64,000 nucleotides of DNA from Tabrizicola thermarum (lineage in GTDB: Bacteria; Pseudomonadota; Alphaproteobacteria; Rhodobacterales; Rhodobacteraceae): positions 124,001-188,000 of the forward strand of contig NZ_QMJY01000013.1 of NCBI RefSeq assembly GCF_003574395.1. The letters run 5' to 3'. The notes beneath the pieces were generated by a model, which saw nothing but the letters and a program-made list of their open reading frames with translations, made no database searches and was not told where the DNA came from. Both the position numbers and the translations under genes were made by a program. Below, one piece after another: positions 26,423-34,668 of the stretch. Each line of letters opens with the position of its first letter. The first letter of the stretch is position 1.

Positions 26423-27281
26423 CCGGGTGATCGTGGTCGACTGGTCGGCAGCGAACCTGCCCACCAGCCCGACCTATCGGGCCAACGCCGTCTGGGTCGG
26501 CTGCCACGACTCCGAGGGCGGGGCCGAATGGCACCACCGCACACGCGCCGCCGCCGAGGCGCAGCTTGCAACGCTGATCGACACCGCACAAGCCAATGGG
26601 ATGCGGGTCCTGATCGGCTTCGACTTCGCGATGGGCTACCCCGCAGGCTTTGCCGCCCGGCTGACCGGCCAGGCGCGCGCCGAGGCCGTCTGGCGCTGGC
26701 TGGATGCGGCGATCACCGATGTGGACAACCGCAACAACCGCTTCGAGGTCGCAACCCGCATCAACGCCGCCTTCCCGGAAGGCCCCGGTCCGTTCTGGAG
26801 CCACCCACGCGGGCAAAGCTGGCCCGGCCTGCCCTTTCGCCGCGCGGGCATCGACTATGCCATGCTGAGCCTGTCGGAGACCCGCCTGGCCGAGGCCGCC
26901 GTGCCCCGTGCGAAAAGCCCCTGGATGCTGTTCAACCCAGGCTCGGTCGGCTCGCAAAGCCTGCTCGGCCTGCCGATGATCCATCGGCTGTCGCAGCGGC
27001 CCGGCGTCGCCGTCTGGCCCTTCGCAGCGCCCGACGCGCCCATCGTGCTGGCCGAGGTCTACCCTTCGCTGATCGCAGGGCCGGTGGCGATGCTTGCCAA
27101 TGCCGGGGGGCTGACTGCCGACCAGGCCCAGGTGCGGCTCTTGTCGCGGGCCTTGTATCGGCTGGCGCAGCGGGGGCACCTGGCCCCCTTGTTCGAAGCC
27201 CCTCCGGAAGCGGTCGAAGAGGGCTGGATCCTCGGCGCCGGGCACGCCCCCCACCTTGCCGAGGCGCTGACATGGGCGTGA
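26415..27281 (+). CDS. DUF429-like RNase H-fold protein in the mobAB operon
   Basis: A 288-residue soluble protein annotated in related genomes as a molybdopterin-guanine-dinucleotide biosynthesis protein only because of position. The N terminus VIVVDWSAANLPTSP and the internal VLIGFDFAMGYPAGFA, both acidic beta-strand ends, fit an RNase H/actin-like fold as in DUF429. The C terminus has VLAEVYPSLIA. TTG 26415 gives an 8-nt overlap with mobB; GTG 26428 is an alternative start. Function is not known, but the tight operon suggests a link with Mo cofactor handling. Confidence 0.7.
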   Translation: MFDRVIVVDWSAANLPTSPTYRANAVWVGCHDSEGGAEWHHRTRAAAEAQLATLIDTAQANGMRVLIGFDFAMGYPAGFAARLTGQARAEAVWRWLDAAITDVDNRNNRFEVATRINAAFPEGPGPFWSHPRGQSWPGLPFRRAGIDYAMLSLSETRLAEAAVPRAKSPWMLFNPGSVGSQSLLGLPMIHRLSQRPGVAVWPFAAPDAPIVLAEVYPSLIAGPVAMLANAGGLTADQAQVRLLSRALYRLAQRGHLAPLFEAPPEAVEEGWILGAGHAPHLAEALTWA

Positions 27282-27871
27282 CCATCTTCCGCGGCCTGCA
27301 TCCCCAGCTCCGCCCACAGGCGGCGCGGCTGTATTGGGAGGCATTCGGGGGCAAACTGGGGCGGGTCCTCGGGCCGGACGACCGGGCGCTGCGGTTCTTC
27401 GAACGGGTGATCCGGGGGGATCTCTGTTTCTCGGCGGTGGGCGATGGTGGAGAGCTGATCGGGATCGCGGGTTACAAGACCCCGGCTGGCAGCTTTGCCG
27501 GCGGGACCTGGGAGGACCTGACCCAGGTCTACGGCCGGGTCGGTGGGCGGTTGCGCGGCAGTGTTCTCTGGGCCTTGGGGCGCGATGTCGACAACGACCG
27601 CTTTCTGATCGACGGGATCTGCGTTGCCAGCGCGCACCGGGGCAAGGGGGTGGGGTCGATGCTGCTGCGTGCCCTTTATCAGGAGGCCGCAGAGCGGGGG
27701 TATGGGTCGGTCAGGCTGGACGTGGTCCAGGAGAACTTCCGCGCCCGGGCCTTGTACGAGAGGCAGGGGTTCCGGGCGGTGCGGACCGATAGGCTGGGGG
27801 TCTTGCGGTTCCTGTTCGGATTCGCCTCCTCGACAGTGATGGTGCGGCCTCTGGCGGGACCTGGGGAGTAG
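27272..27871 (+). CDS. GNAT family N-acetyltransferase
   Basis: A 199-residue GNAT acyltransferase. The acetyl-CoA binding motif A is visible as ICVASAHRGKGVGSMLLRALYQEA (R-G-x-G-x-G), followed by SVRLDVVQENFRARALYERQGFRAV, the conserved motif B. ATG 27272 overlaps the end of the preceding gene by 10 nt, continuing the mobAB operon. Substrate unknown. Confidence 0.88.
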   Translation: MGVTIFRGLHPQLRPQAARLYWEAFGGKLGRVLGPDDRALRFFERVIRGDLCFSAVGDGGELIGIAGYKTPAGSFAGGTWEDLTQVYGRVGGRLRGSVLWALGRDVDNDRFLIDGICVASAHRGKGVGSMLLRALYQEAAERGYGSVRLDVVQENFRARALYERQGFRAVRTDRLGVLRFLFGFASSTVMVRPLAGPGE

Positions 27872-28168
27872 CCGCCCGCGCGCGGGCACTTGTTCGATCC
27901 TTTCCAAATCAATGGGTTGTTTGCAGGTATCCGGCTCCAGACCCGGTAATAGACCAGGACGGAACCTTCCGGTAAAGCTGCGGGCGACAGCGCAGAAGAA
28001 GACGTGCGGGCAACAGTCGTCGCGGGCCTGCGGTCCGGGCGGCGTCCGGCCGCGGCGGGACTGGTGCCCGGATTTGATCAGCTGGATCAAGCCATGCCAG
28101 CGCGGGCGTATCCCACGGTGTTTCAATGCCTTCCCATGGCCAGTCGCCGCCTTGGCCCCCGTCGGCGA
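27872..28168. other. Intergenic stretch without a recognisable gene
   Basis: About 300 nt between the GNAT gene and the flavin-oxidoreductase remnant. Open frames exist on both strands, but their translations are Arg/Pro-rich and show no family pattern. It may contain eroded remains of the same pseudogene, which ends abruptly at its border. Confidence 0.5.
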
Positions 28169-28393
28169 TCAACCCTGCAGCGACGGGCAGGCTGGGTAAC
28201 CCTTCCGCTGCACGGGTTCGGCCACGATCATCGCCGCAGTGCCGCGGGCGCGATCCAGAAGATACTTGCCGAAAGGCGGCCCCGGCATCCCCTGATCCGA
28301 CATGTTGGCGGTGTGGGCGCCAAAGACGATGCGGTTTCGCAGCGCATGGTCGCAGAGTTTCATGGGGAAAATCAGGCGGGGATGCCGGGTCAT
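28169..28393 (-). pseudogene. N-terminal remnant of an NADH:flavin oxidoreductase (OYE/TMADH-like)
   Basis: The 74-codon frame has about 60 residues matching the start of old-yellow-enzyme/trimethylamine-dehydrogenase-type proteins: MKLCDHALRNRIVFGAHTAN, then a degenerate MSDQGMPGPPFGKYLLDRARGTAAMIVAEPV. The usual pattern is LRNRIVFGAHTANM...G.P..R...Y..ERARGG..MIV.EP. It then runs into an unrelated tail and stops, where a full protein would have 600 or more residues. No further conserved blocks appear downstream, so most of the gene is deleted. Confidence 0.72.
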
Positions 28394-28456
28394 CCGGGCC
28401 TCCGTTTGCCCGCATGACGGCGTCTCTCGACACCTGTGTCACGTTTTCTGGGGTCG

Positions 28457-28524
28457 CCGGAATTCTCAAGAATTCCGGACCGGAGCCTTCATAGGCTCCG
28501 ATGCGATTTCTTTGAAGAAATCGC
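28457..28524. repeat. Three tandem perfect hairpins immediately after the ALDH gene
   Basis: Three different palindromes lie side by side. CCGGAATTCT/AGAATTCCGG at 28457-28478 has a 10-bp stem and 2-nt loop. CGGAGCC/GGCTCCG at 28481-28500 has a 7-bp stem and 6-nt loop. GCGATTTCTT/AAGAAATCGC at 28503-28524 has a 10-bp stem and 2-nt loop. The last abuts the TAG of the ALDH gene. They probably terminate its transcript or stabilise its 3' end; tandem hairpins of this style also resemble intergenic repeat elements. Confidence 0.85.
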
Positions 28525-29970
28525 CTACTCCGCCGCCAGGTCCCAGCCCGAGATCGCCTTGACCTCCAGGAACTCCTCGATCCCCCAGACGCCCCCCTCG
28601 CGTGCCCGGCCCGATGCCTTCACGCCCCCGAATGGCGCCCCGGCCCCGCGAGACTTTCCGTTCATTTCGACCATCCCGGCGCGAAGCTGGCGTGCCAACC
28701 GGTTCCGCCGCGCGCCGTCCGCCGACTGGACATAGTTCGTAAGCCCGTAGGGCGTGTCATTGGCGATCCGCACCGCTTCCTCTTCGCTGTCGAAGGGGAT
28801 CATGCACAGCACCGGCCCAAAGATCTCTTCGCGTTCGATGGTCATGCCGGGCTTCACATCGGCGAACACGGTCGGCCGGACATAGTAGCCCTTGTTCATC
28901 CCCTCTGGCAGCCCAAGACCCCCGGCGACCAGACGGGCGCCCTCGTCGATGCCCTTCTGGATGTAGCCCTGGATCTGCTCCCACTGACGCTTGTTCACCA
29001 CCGGCCCGATATGGTTGCCGGGTTCGCTTGCGGGGCCGACCTTGATGCCATTGGCGACCTCGACCGCGATCTCCACCGCGCGGTCGTAGACGCTGCGTTC
29101 CACCAGCATCCGGCTCGGCGCGTTGCAGGACTGGCCCGAGTTGTTCATCATGTGCCGCACGCCACGCTCCACGGCCCGCGCATCGGCGTCGGCGAAGACC
29201 AGGTTCGCCCCTTTGCCCCCCAGTTCCAGCGTGACCCGCTTCAGGGTCTCGGCCGCCGCCTTCGAGATCGCCCGTCCGGCCCGTGTGCTGCCGGTAAAGC
29301 TGATCATCTCCACATCCGGGTGGCTGGAAAGCCGCGTCCCCACCCCCGCGCCGTCGCCGTTCACCAGGTTGAACACGCCCGGCGGAACCCCGGCGTCATG
29401 GCAGAATTCTGCAAAAAGCATCGAGGACAGCGGCGATTCCTCGGACGGTTTCAGCACACAAGTGCAACCGGCCAGCAGGGCAGGGATCACCTTCAGCGTC
29501 ACCTGGTTCATCGGCCAGTTCCACGGCGTGATGAGACCGACCACGCCGATCGGCTCCAGCGCGATCATCGTGTCGGGCGCATGTGGACCCAATGGCCGGA
29601 TCCACTCAATATGGTCGAAGGCCTTGAGGAAGTTCTTCAGATGCCATGGCAGGCATTCCGCCTGATCGTTGCGGCTCATGTCGATGGGCGCACCCATTTC
29701 CAGGCTGATCGCCTGCGCCATCTCTTCCTTGCGCTGATAGTACTGTTCCAGGATGCCTTCGACGGCCTTGCGGCGCACCGCCGGATCGGTCGCCGCCCAG
29801 GCCGGGAAGGCCGCCTTGGCCGCCGCTACGGCGCGGTCGGTATCAGCGTCGGACCCCAACGAGATCACCGCGCAGGGCTCCTCGGTCGAGGGGTCGATGA
29901 CCGGGCAATCCCGTGCCACCAGCGGCGCGACCCATTGCCCGTCGATGTAGAACTCACGCCTGGCGATCAT
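28525..29970 (-). CDS. NAD(P)-dependent aldehyde dehydrogenase
   Basis: A 481-residue ALDH superfamily enzyme. Landmarks are VGLITPWNWPMNQVTLKV, the catalytic Glu in VTLELGGKGANLV, the catalytic Cys in NNSGQSCNAPSRM, and EEIFGPVLCMIPF near the C terminus. It oxidises an aldehyde to the acid; the substrate cannot be read from sequence. ATG 29970 is preceded by GGAGG; 20 extra codons upstream are not used. It stands alone between the protease locus and a pseudogene region. It ends in three hairpins. Confidence 0.94.
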   Translation of the reverse strand: MIARREFYIDGQWVAPLVARDCPVIDPSTEEPCAVISLGSDADTDRAVAAAKAAFPAWAATDPAVRRKAVEGILEQYYQRKEEMAQAISLEMGAPIDMSRNDQAECLPWHLKNFLKAFDHIEWIRPLGPHAPDTMIALEPIGVVGLITPWNWPMNQVTLKVIPALLAGCTCVLKPSEESPLSSMLFAEFCHDAGVPPGVFNLVNGDGAGVGTRLSSHPDVEMISFTGSTRAGRAISKAAAETLKRVTLELGGKGANLVFADADARAVERGVRHMMNNSGQSCNAPSRMLVERSVYDRAVEIAVEVANGIKVGPASEPGNHIGPVVNKRQWEQIQGYIQKGIDEGARLVAGGLGLPEGMNKGYYVRPTVFADVKPGMTIEREEIFGPVLCMIPFDSEEEAVRIANDTPYGLTNYVQSADGARRNRLARQLRAGMVEMNGKSRGAGAPFGGVKASGRAREGGVWGIEEFLEVKAISGWDLAAE

Positions 29971-30075
29971 GCTGCAGCCTCCACGGGGATCAGATTTGAT
30001 CATATCCTGACAGGTGCGGACAGAACCCACAAGGCCGCCCGCCCCAGTGGAGGCAGCAGGGACAGACCGGCCCCC

Positions 30076-31119
30076 CTACGGATTCGCCGCGATCACCTCG
30101 TTCAGCCAGGGGACGAATTTCGAAATGTCGGTGTAGGCCGAAAAGAGAGCCGTCTCCTCGCAGCCGCGGCCCGTGGTGGCAGAGAGGCCCCAGCTGACGA
30201 TTCCCGCCTGGATGTAGCCGCCGCCCTCCACCGGGACGACCAGCGGGCCGCCGGAATCGCCGTTGCAAGAGGTCTTGCCGCCTTCGAAGGTGCCCGAGCA
30301 GATCATGTTTTCGGACACGGCATCGGGGGCGCGGGCCATCAGCTCGTCCCAGATCGCGTAGGCGTCCTCATCCGCGACACCAAGGGTCTGGACGGCGTAG
30401 CCGAAGCCTTCGGCGGCGTCCTGGGCCTTGGCTTCCAGCATGGCAGTGTTGCAAAGCGCGCGGTCGAGGACCTGGATCCGGGCCTGGCGGAGTTGGGGGG
30501 ATGGTTGTGCGCCCTCGGTCAGGCCCCAGCCTGTGACGATGGTGGTGACGCCCTGCCGGTTCAGAAGGTCGCCGTATTCGGCGTCGGGGACCTCGATGGT
30601 CTGGTAGGCGACCTGCGGCGCACGGGCCAGTTTGATGAGGGCGATGTCGTAGTCGAACTGGGTGCCGGAGTAGGAGGGATGGCGAAAGATCGCTTCGGTC
30701 GGGATCAGCTCGCCCGAGCCGGGGGTCAGGGTGTTGGTGCCGACGAGGATGGAGACCTCTTCGGGCTTCAGGTCGGCGAAGCTGCCATCGCTCTGGGGCA
30801 TGTGGATGCAGTGGGCGGCGGTGAGCACCCAGCGGTCCATCACCAGCGAGCCGCCACAGAATTGCGCATCAGTTCCGACAGGGGCACCACCGACAAGGAG
30901 CGCGACCTGCCAGGGCCAGGCGCCCTCGGCCGCGACTTCGCCGCCGATGACCTTGGCCCCGGCCTCGGTGGCCTGTGCGGCGCGGACGGCCTTGGCGCCG
31001 GACTTGGCGTAGAGGTAGGGCGAGGCGGTGGCGGGGTTCGGAGGGCTGAACGGTTTGTCCTCGGCCAAGAGGGGTGTGGCGAAGAAGGTCAAGGCAAGGG
31101 CGGAGAGCAGGCGGAACAT
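30076..31119 (-). CDS. Secreted S1 (chymotrypsin-fold) serine protease zymogen
   Basis: A 347-residue protein: signal peptide (residues 1-19), a ~37-residue propeptide, then the mature N terminus at K56/V57 (GAK-VIGGEVAAEG). The catalytic triad is His103 (LTAAHC), Asp158 (DYDIALI) and Ser289 (CNGDSGGP). The position equivalent to trypsin Asp189 is Thr283, so trypsin-like cleavage after Lys/Arg is unlikely. A ~40-residue insertion precedes the last cysteine loop. Its ATG directly follows the caspase stop (TGAATG), so the two are translationally coupled. It is the last gene of the minus-strand protease locus. Confidence 0.92.
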   Translation of the reverse strand: MFRLLSALALTFFATPLLAEDKPFSPPNPATASPYLYAKSGAKAVRAAQATEAGAKVIGGEVAAEGAWPWQVALLVGGAPVGTDAQFCGGSLVMDRWVLTAAHCIHMPQSDGSFADLKPEEVSILVGTNTLTPGSGELIPTEAIFRHPSYSGTQFDYDIALIKLARAPQVAYQTIEVPDAEYGDLLNRQGVTTIVTGWGLTEGAQPSPQLRQARIQVLDRALCNTAMLEAKAQDAAEGFGYAVQTLGVADEDAYAIWDELMARAPDAVSENMICSGTFEGGKTSCNGDSGGPLVVPVEGGGYIQAGIVSWGLSATTGRGCEETALFSAYTDISKFVPWLNEVIAANP

Positions 31120-33069
31120 TCAGTTCTCCATCATGGTTGCCGGCGCGGCGGGGAGGCCGGGGGTCAGGCGGATGATCTGGCGAAGCATGGTCAGGGGAGC
31201 AGGTTTCGTGGAGAAGCCGCGAGAGGTGGCGCCGGGGTCGAGACGGGCCTCCAACCAGGCGGTCATCGGGTCCGCCGGCGCGGCGCGGGTTTTATCGGGG
31301 CTGGCGAGGCGGGTAAGGTCGGCGCGAGGGGCGTCGGGGGAGGCGGGGACGGCGAGCGTCCAGATTTCCTCGATTCCCCCGGTGCTGCCGGGTTCGATCA
31401 TCAGGCCGACTCGGGTGGTTTCACCTGGGGCAAGGCGGTTTGACAGGTTCCGGGTGGGGTAGATCGGCTGCACGCGGAAATCGGCTGTGAAGTAGAGGAC
31501 CGAGACATCCTGGGCAGTGCCGGAGGTGTTGGTGATGGTAAGCCAGAGCTGATCGCAGGGGGCGACGGGCTGGGCGGGGTTGAAGGGTGTGGCGGGGCCG
31601 GTCTGGTCGCAGGTCAGGGCGGCGCGGCGTTCGGTTGCCACGGAGAGGGGGGCCTTGCCGGTGAGACTGCGACCGGTGGCCCCGGCGAGGGTCTTGCGAA
31701 GGGCGAGGCCGTGGGCGGCTTCGGCCAGGGTGCGGTCGACAGCCTCGGCTTCGGTTTCTCCGGGTTCACGGCGGATGCGGGGGGTAGAGCCGGGTCCCTG
31801 CGGGTCAAGGGTGCCGTCGGCGTTGGCAAGGGCGATGGCTCCGTCGGTGAGAATGGGGACGAGGTCGGGGGTGTCTCCGGGGGTCGGAAGGGCAGCGGTC
31901 CATGCGCTGTAGTCGCGGCTGTCTGCGGGGTCGGCGAGGACGGGGGCGGCAAGGGTCAGGATCGCGGGGGGTGGGGCGGAGGTGACTTCGGCCCATCTGG
32001 CGTCATCTGGGGCGGTAAGCCTCGCGCTGCGGGCGGTGACATTCGTGAGGGTGGCGGTGGCGAGGGGGGTGCCGCCGGTGGGGGTGGTGTAGAGCGCAAG
32101 CTCGGTGCCCTCGGTCAGGCCTTCAAGAAGGCCGGCGGAGAGGTGGCCGTCCTCGACGGGGAAGCGTCGGGTGGTGGGTCCGGTGCCGAAGACCCTTGCC
32201 GTCAGAAGTGGGCCTTCGCCGTCGGGCATCTGCCTGGCGGGGCCCTGGACCATGGCTTCGGTGGTGGCAGACAGGACCTGCGCCCAGCTGGCGTCCTGCG
32301 TGTCGCGCAGGGTTTGCGCAAGCCGCAGGGTGAATTCGCCGTGCCAGGTGCCGTCGGTCATCGGATATTCGAAAGAGCGCTGGTCGGACTGCGAGGAGTA
32401 CAGGAAGACGAAATCCCCCGTCAGCGGGGGCGCAGGGCTGCCTTGAACGGGGGTGACGTCGGCAGGAATGCCGAGTTGGGCTTCGTCGATGACCTTGGCG
32501 ACCCCCTGCCCGCCCACGGCGCGGAAGCCGGTGGCGGAGTGGCAGGCGTCGATCAGCGCGATGACCTGGATGCCTTTGGCCAGGGTTTGTTGTGCCCAGA
32601 TTTGCAGATCGTCGTCGCTGAGGGCGTTCTCGACACTGCCGATCGCGCCCTTCCAGCCGCTGGCGTCGGCAGGCAGGAGGAGTTCATCGTAACCGCCGCC
32701 CTCGTCGCCAGAAAGGTCCGGGGCCTGGGCACCGTGGCCGGAGAAGGTGAAGACGATGGTGTCGCCTTCGGCTGAGGCCAAAGTGGCGGCCGCGAGGGCG
32801 TTCAGGATCGCGTCGCGGGTAGGTCGGGCAGTTCCGGCTCCGTCCGCGAGGCCGGTGGGGTCGGAGGTGAGGACGGTCATGTTCGTCGGCAAGACGCCGC
32901 GCAGAGCAAGGGTCTCGGCCATCAGCCGGGCATCATTGGCGGGGCCTCTGAGGTCGGCATCGAGACTGAGGTAGTCCGAGACGCCGACGATCACCGCACG
33001 GATTTCGGCATGGGCGGGCGCGGCCAGAAGGGCCAGGGTCACGGAAAGGAAGAAGAGCCGCGCACGCAT
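31120..33069 (-). CDS. Secreted caspase-fold (C14) protease, orthocaspase-like
   Basis: A 649-residue protein with signal peptide RARLFFLSVTLALLAAPAHA. The caspase-like domain has catalytic His112 (FSGHGAQ) and Cys176 (LIDACHSATG), with the acidic loop GGYDELLLPAD between them and GSVENALSDDD beyond it. A ~450-residue C-terminal extension ends in a beta-rich domain (LWLTITNTSGTAQDVSVLYF, RLAPGETTRVGLMIEPGS) like the DUF4384-type regions of other bacterial caspases. The start was set at the signal peptide; 32 upstream codons are ignored. A 159-nt gap to the patatin gene allows its own promoter. Confidence 0.9.
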   Translation of the reverse strand: MRARLFFLSVTLALLAAPAHAEIRAVIVGVSDYLSLDADLRGPANDARLMAETLALRGVLPTNMTVLTSDPTGLADGAGTARPTRDAILNALAAATLASAEGDTIVFTFSGHGAQAPDLSGDEGGGYDELLLPADASGWKGAIGSVENALSDDDLQIWAQQTLAKGIQVIALIDACHSATGFRAVGGQGVAKVIDEAQLGIPADVTPVQGSPAPPLTGDFVFLYSSQSDQRSFEYPMTDGTWHGEFTLRLAQTLRDTQDASWAQVLSATTEAMVQGPARQMPDGEGPLLTARVFGTGPTTRRFPVEDGHLSAGLLEGLTEGTELALYTTPTGGTPLATATLTNVTARSARLTAPDDARWAEVTSAPPPAILTLAAPVLADPADSRDYSAWTAALPTPGDTPDLVPILTDGAIALANADGTLDPQGPGSTPRIRREPGETEAEAVDRTLAEAAHGLALRKTLAGATGRSLTGKAPLSVATERRAALTCDQTGPATPFNPAQPVAPCDQLWLTITNTSGTAQDVSVLYFTADFRVQPIYPTRNLSNRLAPGETTRVGLMIEPGSTGGIEEIWTLAVPASPDAPRADLTRLASPDKTRAAPADPMTAWLEARLDPGATSRGFSTKPAPLTMLRQIIRLTPGLPAAPATMMEN

Positions 33070-33228
33070 GGTCGGCAGATTACGCCTGCCGCGGAACGGG
33101 GCAAGTGGGGCGCTGCGCGTGACGGGATTTGTCATCAGCCCGACCAGGGTGCCGCCCTTGTCCATTCCCTGCCGACCGTGGGGATGGAAGGCGCCCGGGA
33201 CGGGCGGTGGTCTGCAACGCCCGACGGG

Positions 33229-34653
33229 TCAGTTCAGCGGCGTCACGCGGCGGCCTCCGGCGGCGATGCCAGACTGGATGCGGGCATCGACGGGATTGGC
33301 TTTGAGGGAAGCGAGGAAGCCGTTGAACTCGGGCGTTGCGCGGGTGGCAAGGCGACCGGCCTTGATGACCATGTCGACTTGTTCGGGCCTGAGTTTGAGG
33401 CGGGTCGGGACGGCGTCGAGCTGGTCGCGGAGGTCGGTCGGCAGAGCAGAGGAGCTGACTTCGCCGACGAAGAGTTTCACGTCCTTGCAGTCCCAGCCTT
33501 GCGTCGTGCCGCGCAATTGCCGGACGTCCGACAACGGCAAGGAGCAGCGCCAGTCGATAAGCTCGGATTCCCAGAGCCGCAACTCGCCGCGCATCGAATC
33601 GTAGCCGGAGCGGGAGGCCGCGGCCATGGCTGAGGTTGCGATCGACATGGCGAGGTTGACGCCTCCCGGTCCCTGAACCTTTCTAGTCCAGTCATAGTCG
33701 CGGCTGACCCCGGCGTTGGCGACGAGGAAGAGCATGCGTTTCAGCTTGACGGCCTCTTCGGCGGTGAGAGGGGCGTAGGGGACCTGGGCGCGGGCGCGTT
33801 CGACCGCAAGGCCAGTGGTGCCGAAGTTGTCGGTGATGCCGCCGTCCAGGAGTTTGACGAACTTCACCTCATCGGGGTTGGTGTAGCTTTCCAAAGCCCG
33901 GGCGTGGGCGCGCATGGCGGCTGTGGCCTCGGGGTTGTAGCGGGCGGCGGTCAGCCAGTCAGGTTCGCGGTAGCTGCATTTGCCTTGATGGGCCTGCAGC
34001 ACGATGGGGGTAAAGACCAGGGGGTAGGCGGCGGAGGCAGCGACGGCCTCGGAGAGTTTGACCTTCGAAAGGTCGGAGCAGAGGGCGTCGAAAGTTTCGG
34101 GAGAGAAGAGGAACGGCGTGTTGTTCGCCATGTCGGTGGCGTTGATCCAGGTCTTGATGCCGGTACGGCGGAGGTCAGCGAAGGTGGCGCCTTTGAACAG
34201 TGTCTCGTCAAGGGTGCGGCCGAAGGTGTCGCGGCCGTTGACCCCACCGGCGATGCCCTTGGCGATGGTCAGGGGGTTGAGGGCCGAGGTGGTCATCCGG
34301 GCCTCGCCGTCGGTGGTCAGGAACGCCTCGCGGAAGCCCTGCATCCCTTGCGGGCCTCTGAGGCCGAGCTGCGCGGCCATGACCGAGCCGCCGGAGACGC
34401 CGGAGACGAGGCGGACATTGTCGAGGAGGCCGTTCGGGGTGCCGGTTTGTACGGTCTGGAGTTCCTGGAGCATCCCGTAGGCGAAGGCCGTGGCGCGCAT
34501 GCCGCCGCCGGAAAAGGCGAGGCCGATGTAGAGGTCGTCACCGGGGGCTGCGTCGGTGAGGGGGGCGTTCTCTCCCTGAAGGGGTTGGTTCTGCGGCTGG
34601 TTCCAGGGCGCGCAGCCGAGAAGGATCAGGAGGGAGAGAAGGGCGCGGCGCAT
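33229..34653 (-). CDS. Patatin-like phospholipase, predicted lipoprotein
   Basis: A 474-residue protein with lipobox LLGC (Cys14), so it is likely anchored in the envelope. The patatin domain has the oxyanion segment FSGGGMRA (residues 47-54), nucleophile Ser87 in GVSGGS, and the catalytic Asp in LLDGGITDNFG. Patatins hydrolyse acyl chains of phospholipids. It starts 15 nt after the histidine kinase stop and belongs to the same operon. A lipase beside caspase and serine proteases suggests a membrane-damage or envelope-remodelling effector, which is inference. Confidence 0.9.
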   Translation of the reverse strand: MRRALLSLLILLGCAPWNQPQNQPLQGENAPLTDAAPGDDLYIGLAFSGGGMRATAFAYGMLQELQTVQTGTPNGLLDNVRLVSGVSGGSVMAAQLGLRGPQGMQGFREAFLTTDGEARMTTSALNPLTIAKGIAGGVNGRDTFGRTLDETLFKGATFADLRRTGIKTWINATDMANNTPFLFSPETFDALCSDLSKVKLSEAVAASAAYPLVFTPIVLQAHQGKCSYREPDWLTAARYNPEATAAMRAHARALESYTNPDEVKFVKLLDGGITDNFGTTGLAVERARAQVPYAPLTAEEAVKLKRMLFLVANAGVSRDYDWTRKVQGPGGVNLAMSIATSAMAAASRSGYDSMRGELRLWESELIDWRCSLPLSDVRQLRGTTQGWDCKDVKLFVGEVSSSALPTDLRDQLDAVPTRLKLRPEQVDMVIKAGRLATRATPEFNGFLASLKANPVDARIQSGIAAGGRRVTPLN

Positions 34654-34668
34654 CGAGGCTCCTGACGG

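Noticed and set aside
28457-28524. CRISPR-like array
   Set aside because: The three hairpins have different sequences and there are no spacer-sized intervals.
29011-31443. Plus-strand open frame (810 codons) opposite the ALDH and S1 protease genes
   Set aside because: Covers two well-defined genes on the other strand and an intergenic gap; no family similarity.
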